This document shows positions 7,028 through 15,526 of a DNA stretch of 48,557 nucleotides, piece after piece. This stretch comes from Pseudomonadota bacterium (lineage in GTDB: Bacteria; Pseudomonadota; Gammaproteobacteria; Xanthomonadales; Xanthomonadaceae). A program made the position numbers and the translations under genes. The notes under the pieces were generated by a model. That model searched no databases, was not told the origin of the DNA, and saw only the letters and a program-made list of their open reading frames with translations. The first letter of the stretch is position 1; the number at the start of each line of letters is the position of its first letter. The DNA lies in assembly GCA_963205495.1 (NCBI GenBank), contig CAUJIN010000008.1:1-48557 (forward strand), written 5' to 3'.

Positions 7028-8173
7028 ATGGATTCCGGCAAACCCGCCGCTCCCGCCGCCAGGACGCGCCGCAGGCCGCCGCGCGCGGCCGCTGTCGCGG
7101 AGCGTCGTGACGATGATCCGATGGAGCAGGCGCGCGTCGAACAGTCGCTGCGGGCGGCGCGGGAATCCTCGCGCGCGCTGGCAGAAGACGTGGCGCAGGC
7201 GCGCACCGGCAGCGGCTTCCACGCCGCAGTCGAGGCGCTGGAGTCGATCCTGGCCGGCATGTCGCCAGACGATGCGCGCGCGCTGCGTCGCCATCTGGGC
7301 GAGCGCGAGCGGCTGGCCGCCGAGGACGCGCAGTTGAGCGCCGCGCAGGACGAGGAGCTCTCGCCGCACTGGCGCGTGGGCGACTATCCCTACCGCCACC
7401 GCATGCTGCGCAAGACCTACGAGCGCCAGAAATACCGTCTGCAGGTGGAGCTGCTCAAGCTGCAGGCCTGGGTGAAGGACACCGGCCAGCGCGTGGTGAT
7501 CGTGTTCGAGGGCCGCGATGCCGCCGGCAAGGGCGGCACCATCAAGCGCTTCATGGAGCACCTCAATCCTCGTGGCGCGCGCGTGGTGGCGCTGGAAAAA
7601 CCCACCGAAACCGAACGCGGCCAGTGGTACTTCCAGCGCTATGTGCGGCACCTGCCCACTTCCGGGGAAATCGTGATGTTCGACCGCAGCTGGTACAACC
7701 GCGCCGGGGTCGAGCGCGTGATGGGCTTCTGCACCGAGGACGAATACGCCGAGTTCATGCGCCAGGCGCCCGAGTTCGAGCGCCATCTGGTGCGCAGCGG
7801 CATCCACCTCATCAAGTTCTGGTTCTCTGTGAGCCGTGAAGAGCAGCACCGGCGTTTTCTGGAGCGACAGGCGCATCCGCTCAAGCAGTGGAAGCTCTCG
7901 CCCATCGACCTGGCTTCGCTCGACAAATGGGAGGCCTACACCCGCGCCAAGGAGGCGATGTTCTTCCATACCGATTCGATCGATGCGCCCTGGACCGTGG
8001 TCAAGTCCGACTGCAAGAAGCGCGCGCGCCTGAACGCGATGCGCCATGTGCTGCTGTCCCTGCCCTATGCGAACAAGGACCCGGAGCGCATCGGCGCGCT
8101 CGATCCGCTGCTGGTGGGGCGCGCCAACGTGGTCTACGAGCGCGGCGAGCAGGTGGCGGCGCCGCTGGTATGA
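7028..8173 (+). CDS. ppk2: Polyphosphate kinase 2 (PPK2 family)
   Basis: Transfers phosphate between polyphosphate and nucleoside di- or monophosphates. Residues 1-110 form a variable charged N-terminus. The PPK2 core starts about residue 120: Walker [12 protein letters not shown] (160-170), a lid region ([21 protein letters not shown]) and Walker [18 protein letters not shown] (218-234). The C-terminal [39 protein letters not shown] is typical of single-domain class I enzymes. GAGGA lies 7 nt before the ATG. A lone CTGTCGC half-site at 7003-7009 has no partner repeat, so I do not call a Pho box. Class I enzymes usually favour ADP or GDP phosphorylation; specificity cannot be read here. Confidence 0.93.
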   Translation: MDSGKPAAPAARTRRRPPRAAAVAERRDDDPMEQARVEQSLRAARESSRALAEDVAQARTGSGFHAAVEALESILAGMSPDDARALRRHLGERERLAAEDAQLSAAQDEELSPHWRVGDYPYRHRMLRKTYERQKYRLQVELLKLQAWVKDTGQRVVIVFEGRDAAGKGGTIKRFMEHLNPRGARVVALEKPTETERGQWYFQRYVRHLPTSGEIVMFDRSWYNRAGVERVMGFCTEDEYAEFMRQAPEFERHLVRSGIHLIKFWFSVSREEQHRRFLERQAHPLKQWKLSPIDLASLDKWEAYTRAKEAMFFHTDSIDAPWTVVKSDCKKRARLNAMRHVLLSLPYANKDPERIGALDPLLVGRANVVYERGEQVAAPLV

Positions 8174-8233
8174 TGACGCCCGCGGCGCGACCTCGCGCTG
8201 CGCCACAGGGCCGCTTTCTGGACTGGAGTCCGC

Positions 8234-9157
8234 GTGTTTTTCGATGTGTTCCGGAAGAATCGTTCGCCCCTTCCCGCGCCTGCCGACGTCGGAGTGCCCG
8301 CCGTCGAGGTCCATGCCTCGCAGGCCGCGTATCTGGAGATGCGCGAAGCGCGGCGCGAGGAGCTTCACGCGCGCCACGCGGTGGAGCAGTCCATCGCGAA
8401 CCTGGCCCGGTGCGCGCCGTTCCAGTACCTGTGCCACGCCCACGGAGGCCCCGCCACGCTGCGCCTTGCCGAGCAGGAAGGGGGCGAGGTCAACTGGCGC
8501 GAATCGGTGGTTTGCCCGACCTGCCACCTCAACGCGCGGATGCGCTTCTGCACCGGACTGCTGGCCCGGTGGATGCAGGCGCAGCCCGGCGCGCGGCTCT
8601 ATCTCACCGAGCAGGCGACCCACGGCTACGCCCTGCTCAAGCGCCGCTTCGGAACCGTGCACGGCAGCGAGTACATCCACGACGAGGCGCGCAAGACCGC
8701 CGTCGGGCAGTACATCCGCCACCTCACCGGTGATTCCACCGAATCGCTCAACATCGAGGACGTGACCCGGCTTTCCTTTGCCGATGCGAGCTTCGAGGTG
8801 CTGGCCTCGTTCGAGGTGCTCGAACACGTGCCCGACTACCGCCTCGCGCTGCGCGAGATGGCGCGCGTGCTGGGCAAGGGCGGGCGGCTGCTGCTCACCG
8901 CGCCGTTCCTGGAGTGTTCGCGTGATACCGTGACCCGCGCCCGGCTCGATCCCGACGGCAGCATCACCCACCTTCTGCCGCCCGAGTACCACGGCGACCC
9001 GGTGTCCGACGGGGTGCTGTGCTTCCATCACTTCGGCTGGGACCTGCTCGACGCGCTGCGCGAGGCCGGCTTTGCCTCGGCCGAGGTCATCGAGGTCTGG
9101 GCGCCGGCGTTCGGGCTGATGGGCATCCAGCAGGCGATCGCGGCGCGCAAGGCCTGA
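8234..9157 (+). CDS. Class I SAM-dependent methyltransferase with N-terminal CPxC segment
   Basis: A 307-residue protein starting at GTG 8234, preceded by CTGGAG. The N-terminal third carries scattered cysteines and ESVVCPTCHLNARMRF, a small possible metal-binding knuckle. A methyltransferase fold follows, with LTEQATHGYALLKRRFG, then LSFADASFEVLASFEVLEHVPDYRLALREMARVLGKGGRLLLTAPFLE, the Methyltransf_11-type motif with an acidic strand end and the EHVPD post-motif. The glycine-rich motif I is degenerate. The combination of an NWRESVVCPTC module with a methyltransferase is seen in glycan and O-antigen loci, but nothing next to it supports that role. Substrate unknown. Confidence 0.8.
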   Translation: MFFDVFRKNRSPLPAPADVGVPAVEVHASQAAYLEMREARREELHARHAVEQSIANLARCAPFQYLCHAHGGPATLRLAEQEGGEVNWRESVVCPTCHLNARMRFCTGLLARWMQAQPGARLYLTEQATHGYALLKRRFGTVHGSEYIHDEARKTAVGQYIRHLTGDSTESLNIEDVTRLSFADASFEVLASFEVLEHVPDYRLALREMARVLGKGGRLLLTAPFLECSRDTVTRARLDPDGSITHLLPPEYHGDPVSDGVLCFHHFGWDLLDALREAGFASAEVIEVWAPAFGLMGIQQAIAARKA

Positions 9158-9179
9158 CCGCTGCGGAATCGGCCGCGAT

Positions 9180-10124
9180 TCAGCCCGGCCCGCGCGCGAT
9201 GATGGCGGCGGTCAGTGCCGCGGCGCGTGATCCGATGCGGGCGAGGAAATCCGGGTAGACGAGCTGCTCTTCCTTCTCGTCGTGGGCCTCCAGCACCAGC
9301 AGCAGGCCGCGGTGCGAGGCCGGGTCGGCGATGTTATCCAGGTGGCCGCGCAGCAGCTCGTGCTCGCGCTGCAGGGAGCGGACCGTGGCGGGATCGCCGC
9401 CGGCGGCGAGGAAGGCCGGGAAGATGTCCTGTTCTTCGATCCGCAGGTGGCGCGCCAGCAGGCTGCGCAGCCAGCGCTCGCGCCCGGCGTCGCCGCCCAG
9501 CGCGCCCACGAGCGCGGCCTCGATCAGGGCGTGGTCGCGGCCGAGGTAGTCGAGCAGGTCCACCGGCTCGGCGCAGCGCACCAGCAGCGCGGCGTGTGTG
9601 CCCGCGTCGGCGCCGAGCGGGTGCCAGGTGAGGGTGCCGCCCGAATCGGCCAGCGCCTCGCGCACGCACGGCGCCGGATCGAAGGGCGTGCGAAGCAGGC
9701 GGCGTTCCCCCGGCGCGAGGTCGGCCAGCGCCTGCGCGAGCGCCGCGGCATCCGCCGCTTCCAGCCGCGGTGCGGCTTCCAGCAGGCGGGCGCGCTCCGG
9801 CTGGGGTGCGTCGGCGATCACGCTGTCATCAGCAAATACCTGTAGCGAAAATTCGGCATCTTCGCTCAATCTCGCAATGCGCCAGCGGTGCCCGGGCGCC
9901 AGCCAGAGCGACTGCCCGGCGCCCAGGCTCCGGGCGAGGCTGCCGGCTTCGCCCAGCCATTGCAGCACCAGTTCGCCCCGCTGCAGGTGCAGCCACTCCC
10001 AGCGGTTGGCGCGCGCGGCGTGCCAGCGGGAAAAGCGCGGCAAAAGGTCGCCCGCGCGGTGCGGGCGGCCGCGCCCGAGCGCGCGCATGGCGCCGGAGGG
10101 CGGGGTGTCGGAAGCGTGCGGCAT
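9180..10124 (-). CDS. Cupin-like / DUF2249-like / hemerythrin HHE fusion protein
   Basis: A 314-residue three-part protein. Residues about 20-95 (DLLPRFSRWHAARANRWEWLHLQRGELVLQWL... LWLAPGHRWRI) look like a single-stranded cupin or DUF1971-type barrel. About 125-185 (LADLAPGERRLLRTPFDPAPCVREAL... TWHPLG) resembles the DUF2249 fold. About 190-305 is a hemerythrin-like four-helix domain with RDHALIEAALVG, ARHLRIEEQDIFP, REHELLRGHLDN and LEAHDEKEEQLVYP, giving the His/Glu set for a di-iron centre. Such proteins bind O2, NO or iron. It starts 15 bp after hemC in the algZ-algR-hemC operon, so a role linked to heme or iron and oxygen sensing is an inference. Confidence 0.75.
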   Translation of the reverse strand: MPHASDTPPSGAMRALGRGRPHRAGDLLPRFSRWHAARANRWEWLHLQRGELVLQWLGEAGSLARSLGAGQSLWLAPGHRWRIARLSEDAEFSLQVFADDSVIADAPQPERARLLEAAPRLEAADAAALAQALADLAPGERRLLRTPFDPAPCVREALADSGGTLTWHPLGADAGTHAALLVRCAEPVDLLDYLGRDHALIEAALVGALGGDAGRERWLRSLLARHLRIEEQDIFPAFLAAGGDPATVRSLQREHELLRGHLDNIADPASHRGLLLVLEAHDEKEEQLVYPDFLARIGSRAAALTAAIIARGPG

Positions 10125-10139
10125 GGCGGGTGTCGAGGC

Positions 10140-11060
10140 TCAGTCGGCCAGAAGGCGATCGGCGCCGCGCGCCAGCAGCGCCTCGGCCACGCGCACGCCG
10201 AGGTGTTCGCGGTCTTCGGGGCCGGCGCTGCCCTGCTCGCGCAGCCGCTGTTCACCGCGCCGGTCGGCCACCAGCGCCTGCAGCTGCCAGCGGCCGTCGC
10301 TTTCGGTGCAGTAGCCGGCGATCGGCACCTGGCAGCTCCCGCCCAGGCGCAGGTTCATGGCGCGCTCGATTTCCACGCAGCGCCGCGTGGGCGCGTGGTC
10401 GAGCGGCGCGAGCAGGGCGCGGGTGGCGGCGTCCTGCGCGCGGCATTCGACCGCGATCGCGCCCTGCGCCACCGCGGGCAGCACCGCAGGCGGCATCAGG
10501 CGGGCGCGGATGCGCGAGGCCATGCCCAGCCGCATCAGCCCGGCGCAGGCCAGGACGATGGCGTCGTACTCGCGGTTGTCGAGTCTGGCCAGGCGGGTGT
10601 TGACGTTGCCGCGCAGGTCGGCCAGCTCCAGGTCCGGGCGCAGTGCGCGCAGCTGCACCTGGCGGCGCAGCGAGGAGGTGCCCACGCGCGCGCCCTGCGG
10701 CAGATCCTCGAAGCGGGCGTAACGGCTGGAAACGAAGGCGTCGAAGGGATCGGCGCGCTCCAGGATGGCGGCCAGGGTGAACGGTGCGTCCAGCGCCATC
10801 GGCACGTCCTTGAGCGAATGCACCGCACATTCGGCGCGTCCCTCCTCGATCGCCACCTCCAGTTCCTTGAGGAACAGGCCCTTGCCGCCGATGGCGGCGA
10901 GCGAGCGGTCGAGGATTTCGTCGCCGCGGGTGGACAGCGGCACCAGCTCGATCGCAAGGCCGGGATGGAGCGCGCGCAGGCGGCTGGCAACGTGCTCGGT
11001 CTGCCACAGCGCGAGGGCGCTCTTGCGCGTGGCAATGCGCAGAAGGGTGGGTGTGTTCAC
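10140..11060 (-). CDS. hemC: Hydroxymethylbilane synthase (porphobilinogen deaminase)
   Basis: Condenses four porphobilinogens into hydroxymethylbilane in heme synthesis. The protein has 306 residues, the normal size. [16 protein letters not shown] is the conserved start, STRGDEIL and [10 protein letters not shown] follow, HSLKDVP contains the catalytic region, and VGTSSLRRQ and LRGNVNTRL line the cofactor site. Cys243 in [12 protein letters not shown] carries the dipyrromethane cofactor. It starts with GTG overlapping the algR stop (GTGA, 11057-11060), so it is translationally coupled to the regulator. The algZ-algR-hemC order is a known Pseudomonas/Xanthomonas arrangement. Confidence 0.97.
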   Translation of the reverse strand: MNTPTLLRIATRKSALALWQTEHVASRLRALHPGLAIELVPLSTRGDEILDRSLAAIGGKGLFLKELEVAIEEGRAECAVHSLKDVPMALDAPFTLAAILERADPFDAFVSSRYARFEDLPQGARVGTSSLRRQVQLRALRPDLELADLRGNVNTRLARLDNREYDAIVLACAGLMRLGMASRIRARLMPPAVLPAVAQGAIAVECRAQDAATRALLAPLDHAPTRRCVEIERAMNLRLGGSCQVPIAGYCTESDGRWQLQALVADRRGEQRLREQGSAGPEDREHLGVRVAEALLARGADRLLAD

Positions 11061-11785
11061 AGGCTCGTCAGGCGTTCGCGCACGGCGCGCAGGTTGCGGC
11101 GGCTGACCTCGATGCAGGTCGGGTAGTGGCGCAGGTACAGCAGGCCGCGGCCATCGGAGTGGTGCTGCAGCTCGCGGATCTCGTGCGCGGCCACGAGGCA
11201 GTTGCGGTGCACCCGGATGAAGCGATCGCCAAATTCCGCTTCCAGCGCCTTGAGGGTGTCTTCGACCAGGTCTTCGCCCTGCGCGTGGTACACCACGACG
11301 TACTTGTCCTCGGCCTGCAGGTAGCGGATGTCGTGCACCGGAATCAGGCGCAGCGAGCCGCGCATCCGCGCCGAGAGGTGCGAACGCTGCGCCGGGGGCG
11401 GCGAGGAGGGTGGTGCGGGTGCGCCCTGCAGATAGCGCTCGGCGCGCGCCAGCGCGTCGGCCAGGCGCTCGCGCCGGATCGGCTTGACCAGATAGTCCAC
11501 CGCCTGGGCCTCGAAGGCGGCCAGGGCGTGCTCGTCGTAGGCGGTGCAGAAGATCACCGCCGACGGATGCGGCAGCCGGGCGAGGTGTTGGGCGGCTTCC
11601 AGCCCGTCCAGCACCGGCATCGAGATGTCCAGGATCACCGCGTCGGGTCCGAGCCGGGAGGCCAGTTCGCAGGCCTCCCGTCCGTCCGCGGCTTCGCCGA
11701 GGATCTGGTGGCCGCCGAGGTCGCCGATCAGGTCGCGGAGGCGACGGCGGGCGAGGGGCTCATCGTCGGCGATCAGCAGCTTCAT
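11057..11785 (-). CDS. algR: LytTR-family response regulator (AlgR type)
   Basis: A 242-residue regulator. Residues 1-115 are the receiver domain: acidic pair ADDEP, phosphoacceptor Asp53 in AVILDISMP, then [25 protein letters not shown]. After a proline-rich linker, the LytTR DNA-binding domain begins near residue 140 with [29 protein letters not shown] and ends [23 protein letters not shown]...[13 protein letters not shown]. The start [10 protein letters not shown] at 11785 was chosen because it begins the receiver fold and overlaps the algZ stop by one base (TGATG). In pseudomonads AlgR controls alginate and type IV pilus genes; targets here are unknown. Confidence 0.92.
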   Translation of the reverse strand: MKLLIADDEPLARRRLRDLIGDLGGHQILGEAADGREACELASRLGPDAVILDISMPVLDGLEAAQHLARLPHPSAVIFCTAYDEHALAAFEAQAVDYLVKPIRRERLADALARAERYLQGAPAPPSSPPPAQRSHLSARMRGSLRLIPVHDIRYLQAEDKYVVVYHAQGEDLVEDTLKALEAEFGDRFIRVHRNCLVAAHEIRELQHHSDGRGLLYLRHYPTCIEVSRRNLRAVRERLTSL

Positions 11786-12816
11786 CAGTCCAGCGGCACG
11801 GTGAGGGTGGCGGAATAGTAGCCGTCCTGCGCCCCGGCCGTCATGCGCGCGCGCGCGCCGAAGCGGTGCGCCAGGCGCAGCGCGATGCTGCCCTGGGCGT
11901 GATGGTTGCCTTGCGAAGGCGCGGGATGCGTCGGCAGCGGGTTGGTGACCGCGATCTCCAGCGTCCTGCCGGCGGTTCTCGCGCCGATCCGTATCGTGCC
12001 GCCCTCGGGGCGGCGCGCGATGCCGTGCACCACGGCGTTTTCCACCAGCGGCTGAAGGGTCAGGCGCGGCAGCGCCAGCGCGCGCGGGAGAGTTTCTTCC
12101 AGCGCCCATTCCACCGTCAGGCGCGGCCCCAGCCGCAGCGCCTCGATCGCAAGGTAGCGCTCGGCCAGATGCAGCTCCTCGCCCAGGGTGGATTCCCCGT
12201 CGCCGCCCAGCGCGGCGCGGAACAGTTCGGCCAGATCCTCCACCGCGCGTTCGGCGCTGGCCGGTTCGTGCCGGATCAGGCTGGCGATGGAGTTCATGCT
12301 GTTGAACAGGAAGTGCGGCCGGATGCGCGCCTGCAGCGCCTGCACCTGCGCCTGGGCGTGCGCGGCTACCTGCGTCCGCCATTGCGCGGTGACGTAGAAG
12401 TAGCGCAGCAGCGTGGCCGACAGCAGCAGGGCGACGGCCATGGAAACCACCACGAAGCGCCCGGTCAGCGCGGGCGGCACGGTGAAGCCCAGGTCGAGCT
12501 GCTGGTCGAGCACCGCAACCACCCAGGTCGCAGCGCCGACGATGGCCATCGGCAGCGCCAGCGCCGCGGTGACGCCGACGGCCAGCGGCAGCCGGTCGAT
12601 CCGCTGCCGCAGCTTGCACAGCGCCGCCGCGCACAGCAGCGCCAGCCACTGCGCCAGGAGGCTGGCGGTGAACAGGTCGGTCCAGCCGCCGGCGGGCTGC
12701 GGCAGGCGCAGCAGCAGCGCGGTGAGCACCGCCACCTCCACCGCGATCACCACGCCGAACAGCGCCTGTGGTCGGCAGAAGTCGGGCATCCATGCGGGGC
12801 GGGCGGCGGGCGGCAT
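11785..12816 (-). CDS. algZ: LytS/AlgZ-type membrane sensor histidine kinase
   Basis: A 343-residue partner of AlgR. Four hydrophobic stretches fill the N-terminal half (ALFGVVIAVEVAVLTALLL, LLAQWLALLCAAAL, AVGVTAALALPMAIVGAATWVV, FVVVSMAVALLLSATLLRYFY). The kinase part starts with the His_kinase motif AQVQALQARIRPHFLFNSMNSIASLIR, where the His of RPHFLFN is the phosphoryl site, and goes on to LTLQPLVENAVVHGI, the ATP-binding N-box. The N-terminal membrane domain matches the AlgZ/FimS layout rather than the five-TM LytS receptor. Its stop overlaps the algR start by one base. AlgZ in pseudomonads may act as a phosphatase as well as a kinase. Confidence 0.9.
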   Translation of the reverse strand: MPPAARPAWMPDFCRPQALFGVVIAVEVAVLTALLLRLPQPAGGWTDLFTASLLAQWLALLCAAALCKLRQRIDRLPLAVGVTAALALPMAIVGAATWVVAVLDQQLDLGFTVPPALTGRFVVVSMAVALLLSATLLRYFYVTAQWRTQVAAHAQAQVQALQARIRPHFLFNSMNSIASLIRHEPASAERAVEDLAELFRAALGGDGESTLGEELHLAERYLAIEALRLGPRLTVEWALEETLPRALALPRLTLQPLVENAVVHGIARRPEGGTIRIGARTAGRTLEIAVTNPLPTHPAPSQGNHHAQGSIALRLAHRFGARARMTAGAQDGYYSATLTVPLD

Positions 12817-12908
12817 GGCGCCAGCCTACCCCAGCCGGTGCCGCGCGATGACGCCGCAGATGCGGCGGATTCCGGCCAGCCGTCGGGAGCGGGCGGGGTG
12901 CGGCGCGC

Positions 12909-13922
12909 TCAGATCGGCGCGAGCTGCGCCATGTCCCAGCGCGGCCGGGCGCGGATCGCCGCCGGTTCGCGTTCGCCCGCCGCCAGCCGCAGCGCGCCGG
13001 CGAAGGCGATCATGGCGCCGTTGTCGGTGCAGAACTCCAGCCGCGGAAAGCACACCTGCACCCGGCGGCGCTCGGCCAGTTCGGCCAGGCGCTCGCGCAG
13101 GCGCCGGTTCGCCCCCACGCCGCCGGCCACCACCAGCGCGCGCCGGCCGGTCTGCGCCAGCGCGCGCTCGCACTTGATGGAAAGGGTTTCGGTCACCGCC
13201 TCCTCGAAGCCGCGCGCGATGTCGGCCCGCGTCTGCTCGCTGCCGTCGGACTTCTGCCAGGCCAGCAGCACCTGGGTCTTGAGCCCGGAGAAGCTGAACT
13301 CCAGCCCGGGTCGGTCGGTCATCGGGCGCGCGAACGTGCAGGCGTCCGGGCGACCCTGCTGCGCCAGCTTCGCGAGGTGCGGGCCGCCGGGATACGGCAG
13401 GCCCATCAGCTTGGCAGTCTTGTCGAAGGCTTCGCCGGCGGCGTCGTCGAGGGTTTCGCCCAGGAGCGCGTAGTCGCCGATGCCGCGCACGTCCACCAGC
13501 TGGCTGTGCCCGCCCGAAACCAGCAGGGCCACGAACGGCGGCTGGGGCGCGTTCTCTTCCAGGAGCGGTGCGAGCAGGTGCCCTTCCATGTGGTGCACGC
13601 CGATCGCCGGAACCTCCAGCGCGAAGGCGAGCGCGCGCCCGAACGCGGCACCCACCAGCAGCGCCCCGACCAGCCCCGGCCCTGCGGTGTAGGCCACCCC
13701 GTCGAGGTCGGACAGGCCGAGTCCCGCCTGCGCCAGGCACTCGCGCGCCAGCGGCACCAGCTTGCGCACGTGGTCGCGGCTGGCCAGTTCCGGCACCACG
13801 CCGCCATAGTCGGCGTGCAGGCGGATCTGGCTGTAGAGGGTGTGGCTGCGCAGGCCGCGGGCGGTGTCGTAGACCGCCACGCCGGTTTCGTCGCAGCTGG
13901 TTTCGATGCCGAGGACGATCAT
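12909..13922 (-). CDS. tsaD: tRNA N6-adenosine threonylcarbamoyltransferase TsaD
   Basis: Catalytic subunit for t6A37 modification of ANN-decoding tRNAs. The protein has 337 residues, full length. [19 protein letters not shown] is the ASKHA phosphate-1 motif; [13 protein letters not shown] carries the metal-binding histidines; [11 protein letters not shown] and [15 protein letters not shown] are nucleotide-site loops; the end has [12 protein letters not shown] with the metal-ligand Asp. It is divergent from rpsU, with a 142-bp shared regulatory region. This tsaD/rpsU head-to-head arrangement is widespread in proteobacteria. Confidence 0.98.
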   Translation of the reverse strand: MIVLGIETSCDETGVAVYDTARGLRSHTLYSQIRLHADYGGVVPELASRDHVRKLVPLARECLAQAGLGLSDLDGVAYTAGPGLVGALLVGAAFGRALAFALEVPAIGVHHMEGHLLAPLLEENAPQPPFVALLVSGGHSQLVDVRGIGDYALLGETLDDAAGEAFDKTAKLMGLPYPGGPHLAKLAQQGRPDACTFARPMTDRPGLEFSFSGLKTQVLLAWQKSDGSEQTRADIARGFEEAVTETLSIKCERALAQTGRRALVVAGGVGANRRLRERLAELAERRRVQVCFPRLEFCTDNGAMIAFAGALRLAAGEREPAAIRARPRWDMAQLAPI

Positions 13923-13971
13923 GGGGATTTCCGGGTTGGAGCAGGCGCCGAGGTCCGCGCGGGGGTCCGGC

Positions 13972-14001
13972 TTGCGCTGGACGCTTCTTGCCCAGTATCA
14001 T
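13972..14001 (+). promoter_or_regulatory. Candidate sigma-70 promoter for rpsU
   Basis: TTGCGC (13972-13977) and TATCAT (13996-14001) are separated by 18 bp in the tsaD/rpsU intergenic region, about 64 bp before the rpsU ATG. This is the best -35/-10 pair on the plus strand there. Confidence 0.5.
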
Positions 14002-14064
14002 ACGCGGCTCGCCAAACGATCGGGGTTCCAAACCCCGGCACACCCCGATAGATCCGGAGCTTCC

Positions 14065-14280
14065 ATGCCCAGCGTCAAAGTCCGCGAAAACGAGCCGTTC
14101 GAGTTTGCCCTGCGCCGCTTCAAGCGCACCTGCGAAAAGGCCGGCGTCCTGGCCGAAACCCGCAAGCGCGAGTTCTACGAGAAGCCGACCCAGGAGCGCA
14201 AGCGCAAGGCGGCTGCCGCGGTGAAGCGCCATCTGCGTCGCGTCTCGCGCGACGTGACCAAGCGCCGCCGCCTGTACTGA
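14065..14280 (+). CDS. rpsU: 30S ribosomal protein S21
   Basis: A 71-residue basic protein of the small ribosomal subunit platform. [28 protein letters not shown] is the S21 signature, followed by the [15 protein letters not shown] stretch and a very basic end [14 protein letters not shown]. In many gammaproteobacteria rpsU leads the rpsU-dnaG-rpoD operon. Here it is followed by a hairpin terminator and yqeY; dnaG lies 1.8 kb on, and rpoD is absent from the window. Confidence 0.98.
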   Translation: MPSVKVRENEPFEFALRRFKRTCEKAGVLAETRKREFYEKPTQERKRKAAAAVKRHLRRVSRDVTKRRRLY

Positions 14281-14296
14281 GCCGCTTCGCCTGCCT

Positions 14297-14331
14297 AAAA
14301 AGCCGGCCGCGCGCTCGCGTCGCCGGCTTTT
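14297..14331 (+). terminator. Rho-independent terminator after rpsU
   Basis: AAAAGCCGG (14297-14305) pairs with CCGGCTTTT (14323-14331), leaving a GC-rich loop and ending in TTTT. It lies 17 bp after the rpsU stop. This is the clearest intrinsic terminator in the window and probably lets S21 be made in excess over downstream genes. Confidence 0.75.
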
Positions 14332-14405
14332 CGCGTTTGTCGGGTCGAAATCCGTGGCTGGATGCACGGGGTTGGCATCAGCCGCCGACCGGAACCCCGC
14401 CATCG

Positions 14406-14432
14406 AATCCCCAATCCCTACTCCCCAATTCC
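14406..14432 (+). repeat. C-rich AATCCCC tandem-like repeat
   Basis: A run of degenerate AATCCCC / ACTCCCC units ends 11 bp before the yqeY start codon. A related run, read on the minus strand (GATCCCTACCC, GAATCCCCGATCC), precedes rdgC at 46708-46758. Such intergenic CCCxAATCCC runs are, from memory, frequent in Xanthomonadaceae genomes. It leaves no normal Shine-Dalgarno sequence directly before yqeY. Confidence 0.45.
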
Positions 14433-14443
14433 GGACCTCAGCC

Positions 14444-14890
14444 ATGACCCTCAAGCAACGCCTCACCGATGACATGAAGGCCGCGATGAAGAGCGGCGAG
14501 AAGGAGCGCCTGGCCACGATCCGACTGGTCAACGCCGCGATCAAGCAGCGCGAAGTGGACGAGCGCATCGTGCTCGACGATGCCGCCGTCATCGCCGTGC
14601 TGGAGAAGATGCTCAAGCAGCGGCGCGATTCGGTGTCCCAGTACGAAGCCGCCGGGCGCGAGGACCTGGCGTCGGTCGAGCGCGCGGAAATCGTCGTGAT
14701 CGAAGCCTATCTGCCGGCCAAGATGGGCGAGGCCGAGATCGCAGCCGCAGTGGCCGCAGCGATCGCCGAGACCGGGGCCTCCGGCCCGGCCGACATGGGC
14801 AAGCTGATGGGCGTGCTCAAGCCGCGGCTGGCCGGGCAGGCCGACATGGGCCTGGTTTCGGCGCTGGTGAAGAAGGCGCTGGCAGGCTGA
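14444..14890 (+). CDS. GatB/YqeY domain-containing protein
   Basis: A 148-residue helical protein of the GatB/YqeY family, related to the tail of the tRNA amidotransferase B subunit. MTLKQRLTDDMKAAMKSGEKERLATIRLVNAAIKQREVDER is the conserved start, then a KMLKQRRDSVSQYEAAGREDL helix and the C-terminal GKLMGVLKPRLAGQADMGLVSALVKKALA. Stand-alone members are proposed to have a tRNA-linked role but the reaction is not established. The gene sits between rpsU and dnaG as in many gammaproteobacteria. The ATG at 14444 matches the family N-terminus. Confidence 0.93.
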   Translation: MTLKQRLTDDMKAAMKSGEKERLATIRLVNAAIKQREVDERIVLDDAAVIAVLEKMLKQRRDSVSQYEAAGREDLASVERAEIVVIEAYLPAKMGEAEIAAAVAAAIAETGASGPADMGKLMGVLKPRLAGQADMGLVSALVKKALAG

Positions 14891-14901
14891 GCCGTCCCGT
14901 C

Positions 14902-15381
14902 TTGACGATCCGCATCCGCCCCGCGACGCGCGCCGACGTGCCGCGGATCCTCGACCTGATCCGCGCGCTGGCCGAATACGAGAAGCTTTCGCACGAGTGC
15001 GTGGCCACCGAGGAGGCGCTCGCTGCCACGCTGTTCGGCGAACGCCCCGCGGCCGAAGTGGTGATGGCCGAATGCGACGGCGAAACCGCCGGCTTCGCGC
15101 TCTTCTTCCCGACCTATTCCACCTTCCTGGCGCGTCCGGGCCTGTATCTGGAAGACCTGTTCGTGCATCCGCACCTGCGCGGCCACGGCGTCGGGCTGGC
15201 GCTGATGCGCCACCTCGCGCGCCTGGCGGTGGAACGCGGGTACGGCCGCTTCGAGTGGTCGGTGCTCGACTGGAACGCCCCGGCCATCGCCTTCTACCGC
15301 CGCCTCGGCGCGGTGCCGATGGACGGCTGGACCGTGCAGCGGCTCACCGGGGACGCGCTGCGGGCGCTGGCGCAGAGCTGA
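14902..15381 (+). CDS. GNAT-family N-acetyltransferase
   Basis: A 159-residue single-domain acetyltransferase starting with TTG at 14902, 11 bp after yqeY and so in the same operon. IRIRPATRADVPRILDLIRALAEYEKLSHE is the GNAT first strand and helix. GFALFFPTYSTFLARPGLYLEDLFVHPHLRGHGVGLALMRHLARLA contains the acetyl-CoA pyrophosphate loop (RGHGVG). WSVLDWNAPAIAFYRRLGAVPMDGWTVQRLTG is the C-terminal motif B, which resembles the diamine (SSAT-like) branch of the family. Polyamine acetylation is plausible, with speA also in the window, but this is inference. Confidence 0.88.
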   Translation: MTIRIRPATRADVPRILDLIRALAEYEKLSHECVATEEALAATLFGERPAAEVVMAECDGETAGFALFFPTYSTFLARPGLYLEDLFVHPHLRGHGVGLALMRHLARLAVERGYGRFEWSVLDWNAPAIAFYRRLGAVPMDGWTVQRLTGDALRALAQS

Positions 15382-15400
15382 CCCGGCGCTTCCGCGCCCC

Positions 15401-15476
15401 ATCGCGGCCACAGTCGCTCCTGCATTGCAGCATCCGGGGCTTCGCAAGATTTCGTAGGAGCGAGCTTGCTCGCGAT
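15401..15476. repeat. Inverted pair of REP sequences (REPIN-like)
   Basis: ATCGCGGCCACAGTCGCTCC starts the left arm (15401-15423), and GTAGGAGCGAGCTTGCTCGC starts the right arm (15454-15476). The two share G(T/C)AGGAGCGA...CGCGAT in opposite orientation, and the right arm itself folds as GCGAGC-TTGCTCGC. GTAGGAGCGAGCTTGCTCGCGA is a classic REP core of pseudomonads and xanthomonads. The pair lies between the convergent GNAT and lipoprotein genes, the usual REPIN location. No RAYT transposase is in the window. Confidence 0.8.
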
Positions 15477-15526
15477 ACCGTGCACCGACGCTCCCTCAAC
15501 CCACCCGGTATGCGGCGCGCGGGAGC

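Noticed and set aside
6902..9031. Long minus-strand frame opposite ppk2 and the methyltransferase gene
   Set aside because: Antisense shadow with no recognisable domain; the plus strand encodes intact conserved proteins.
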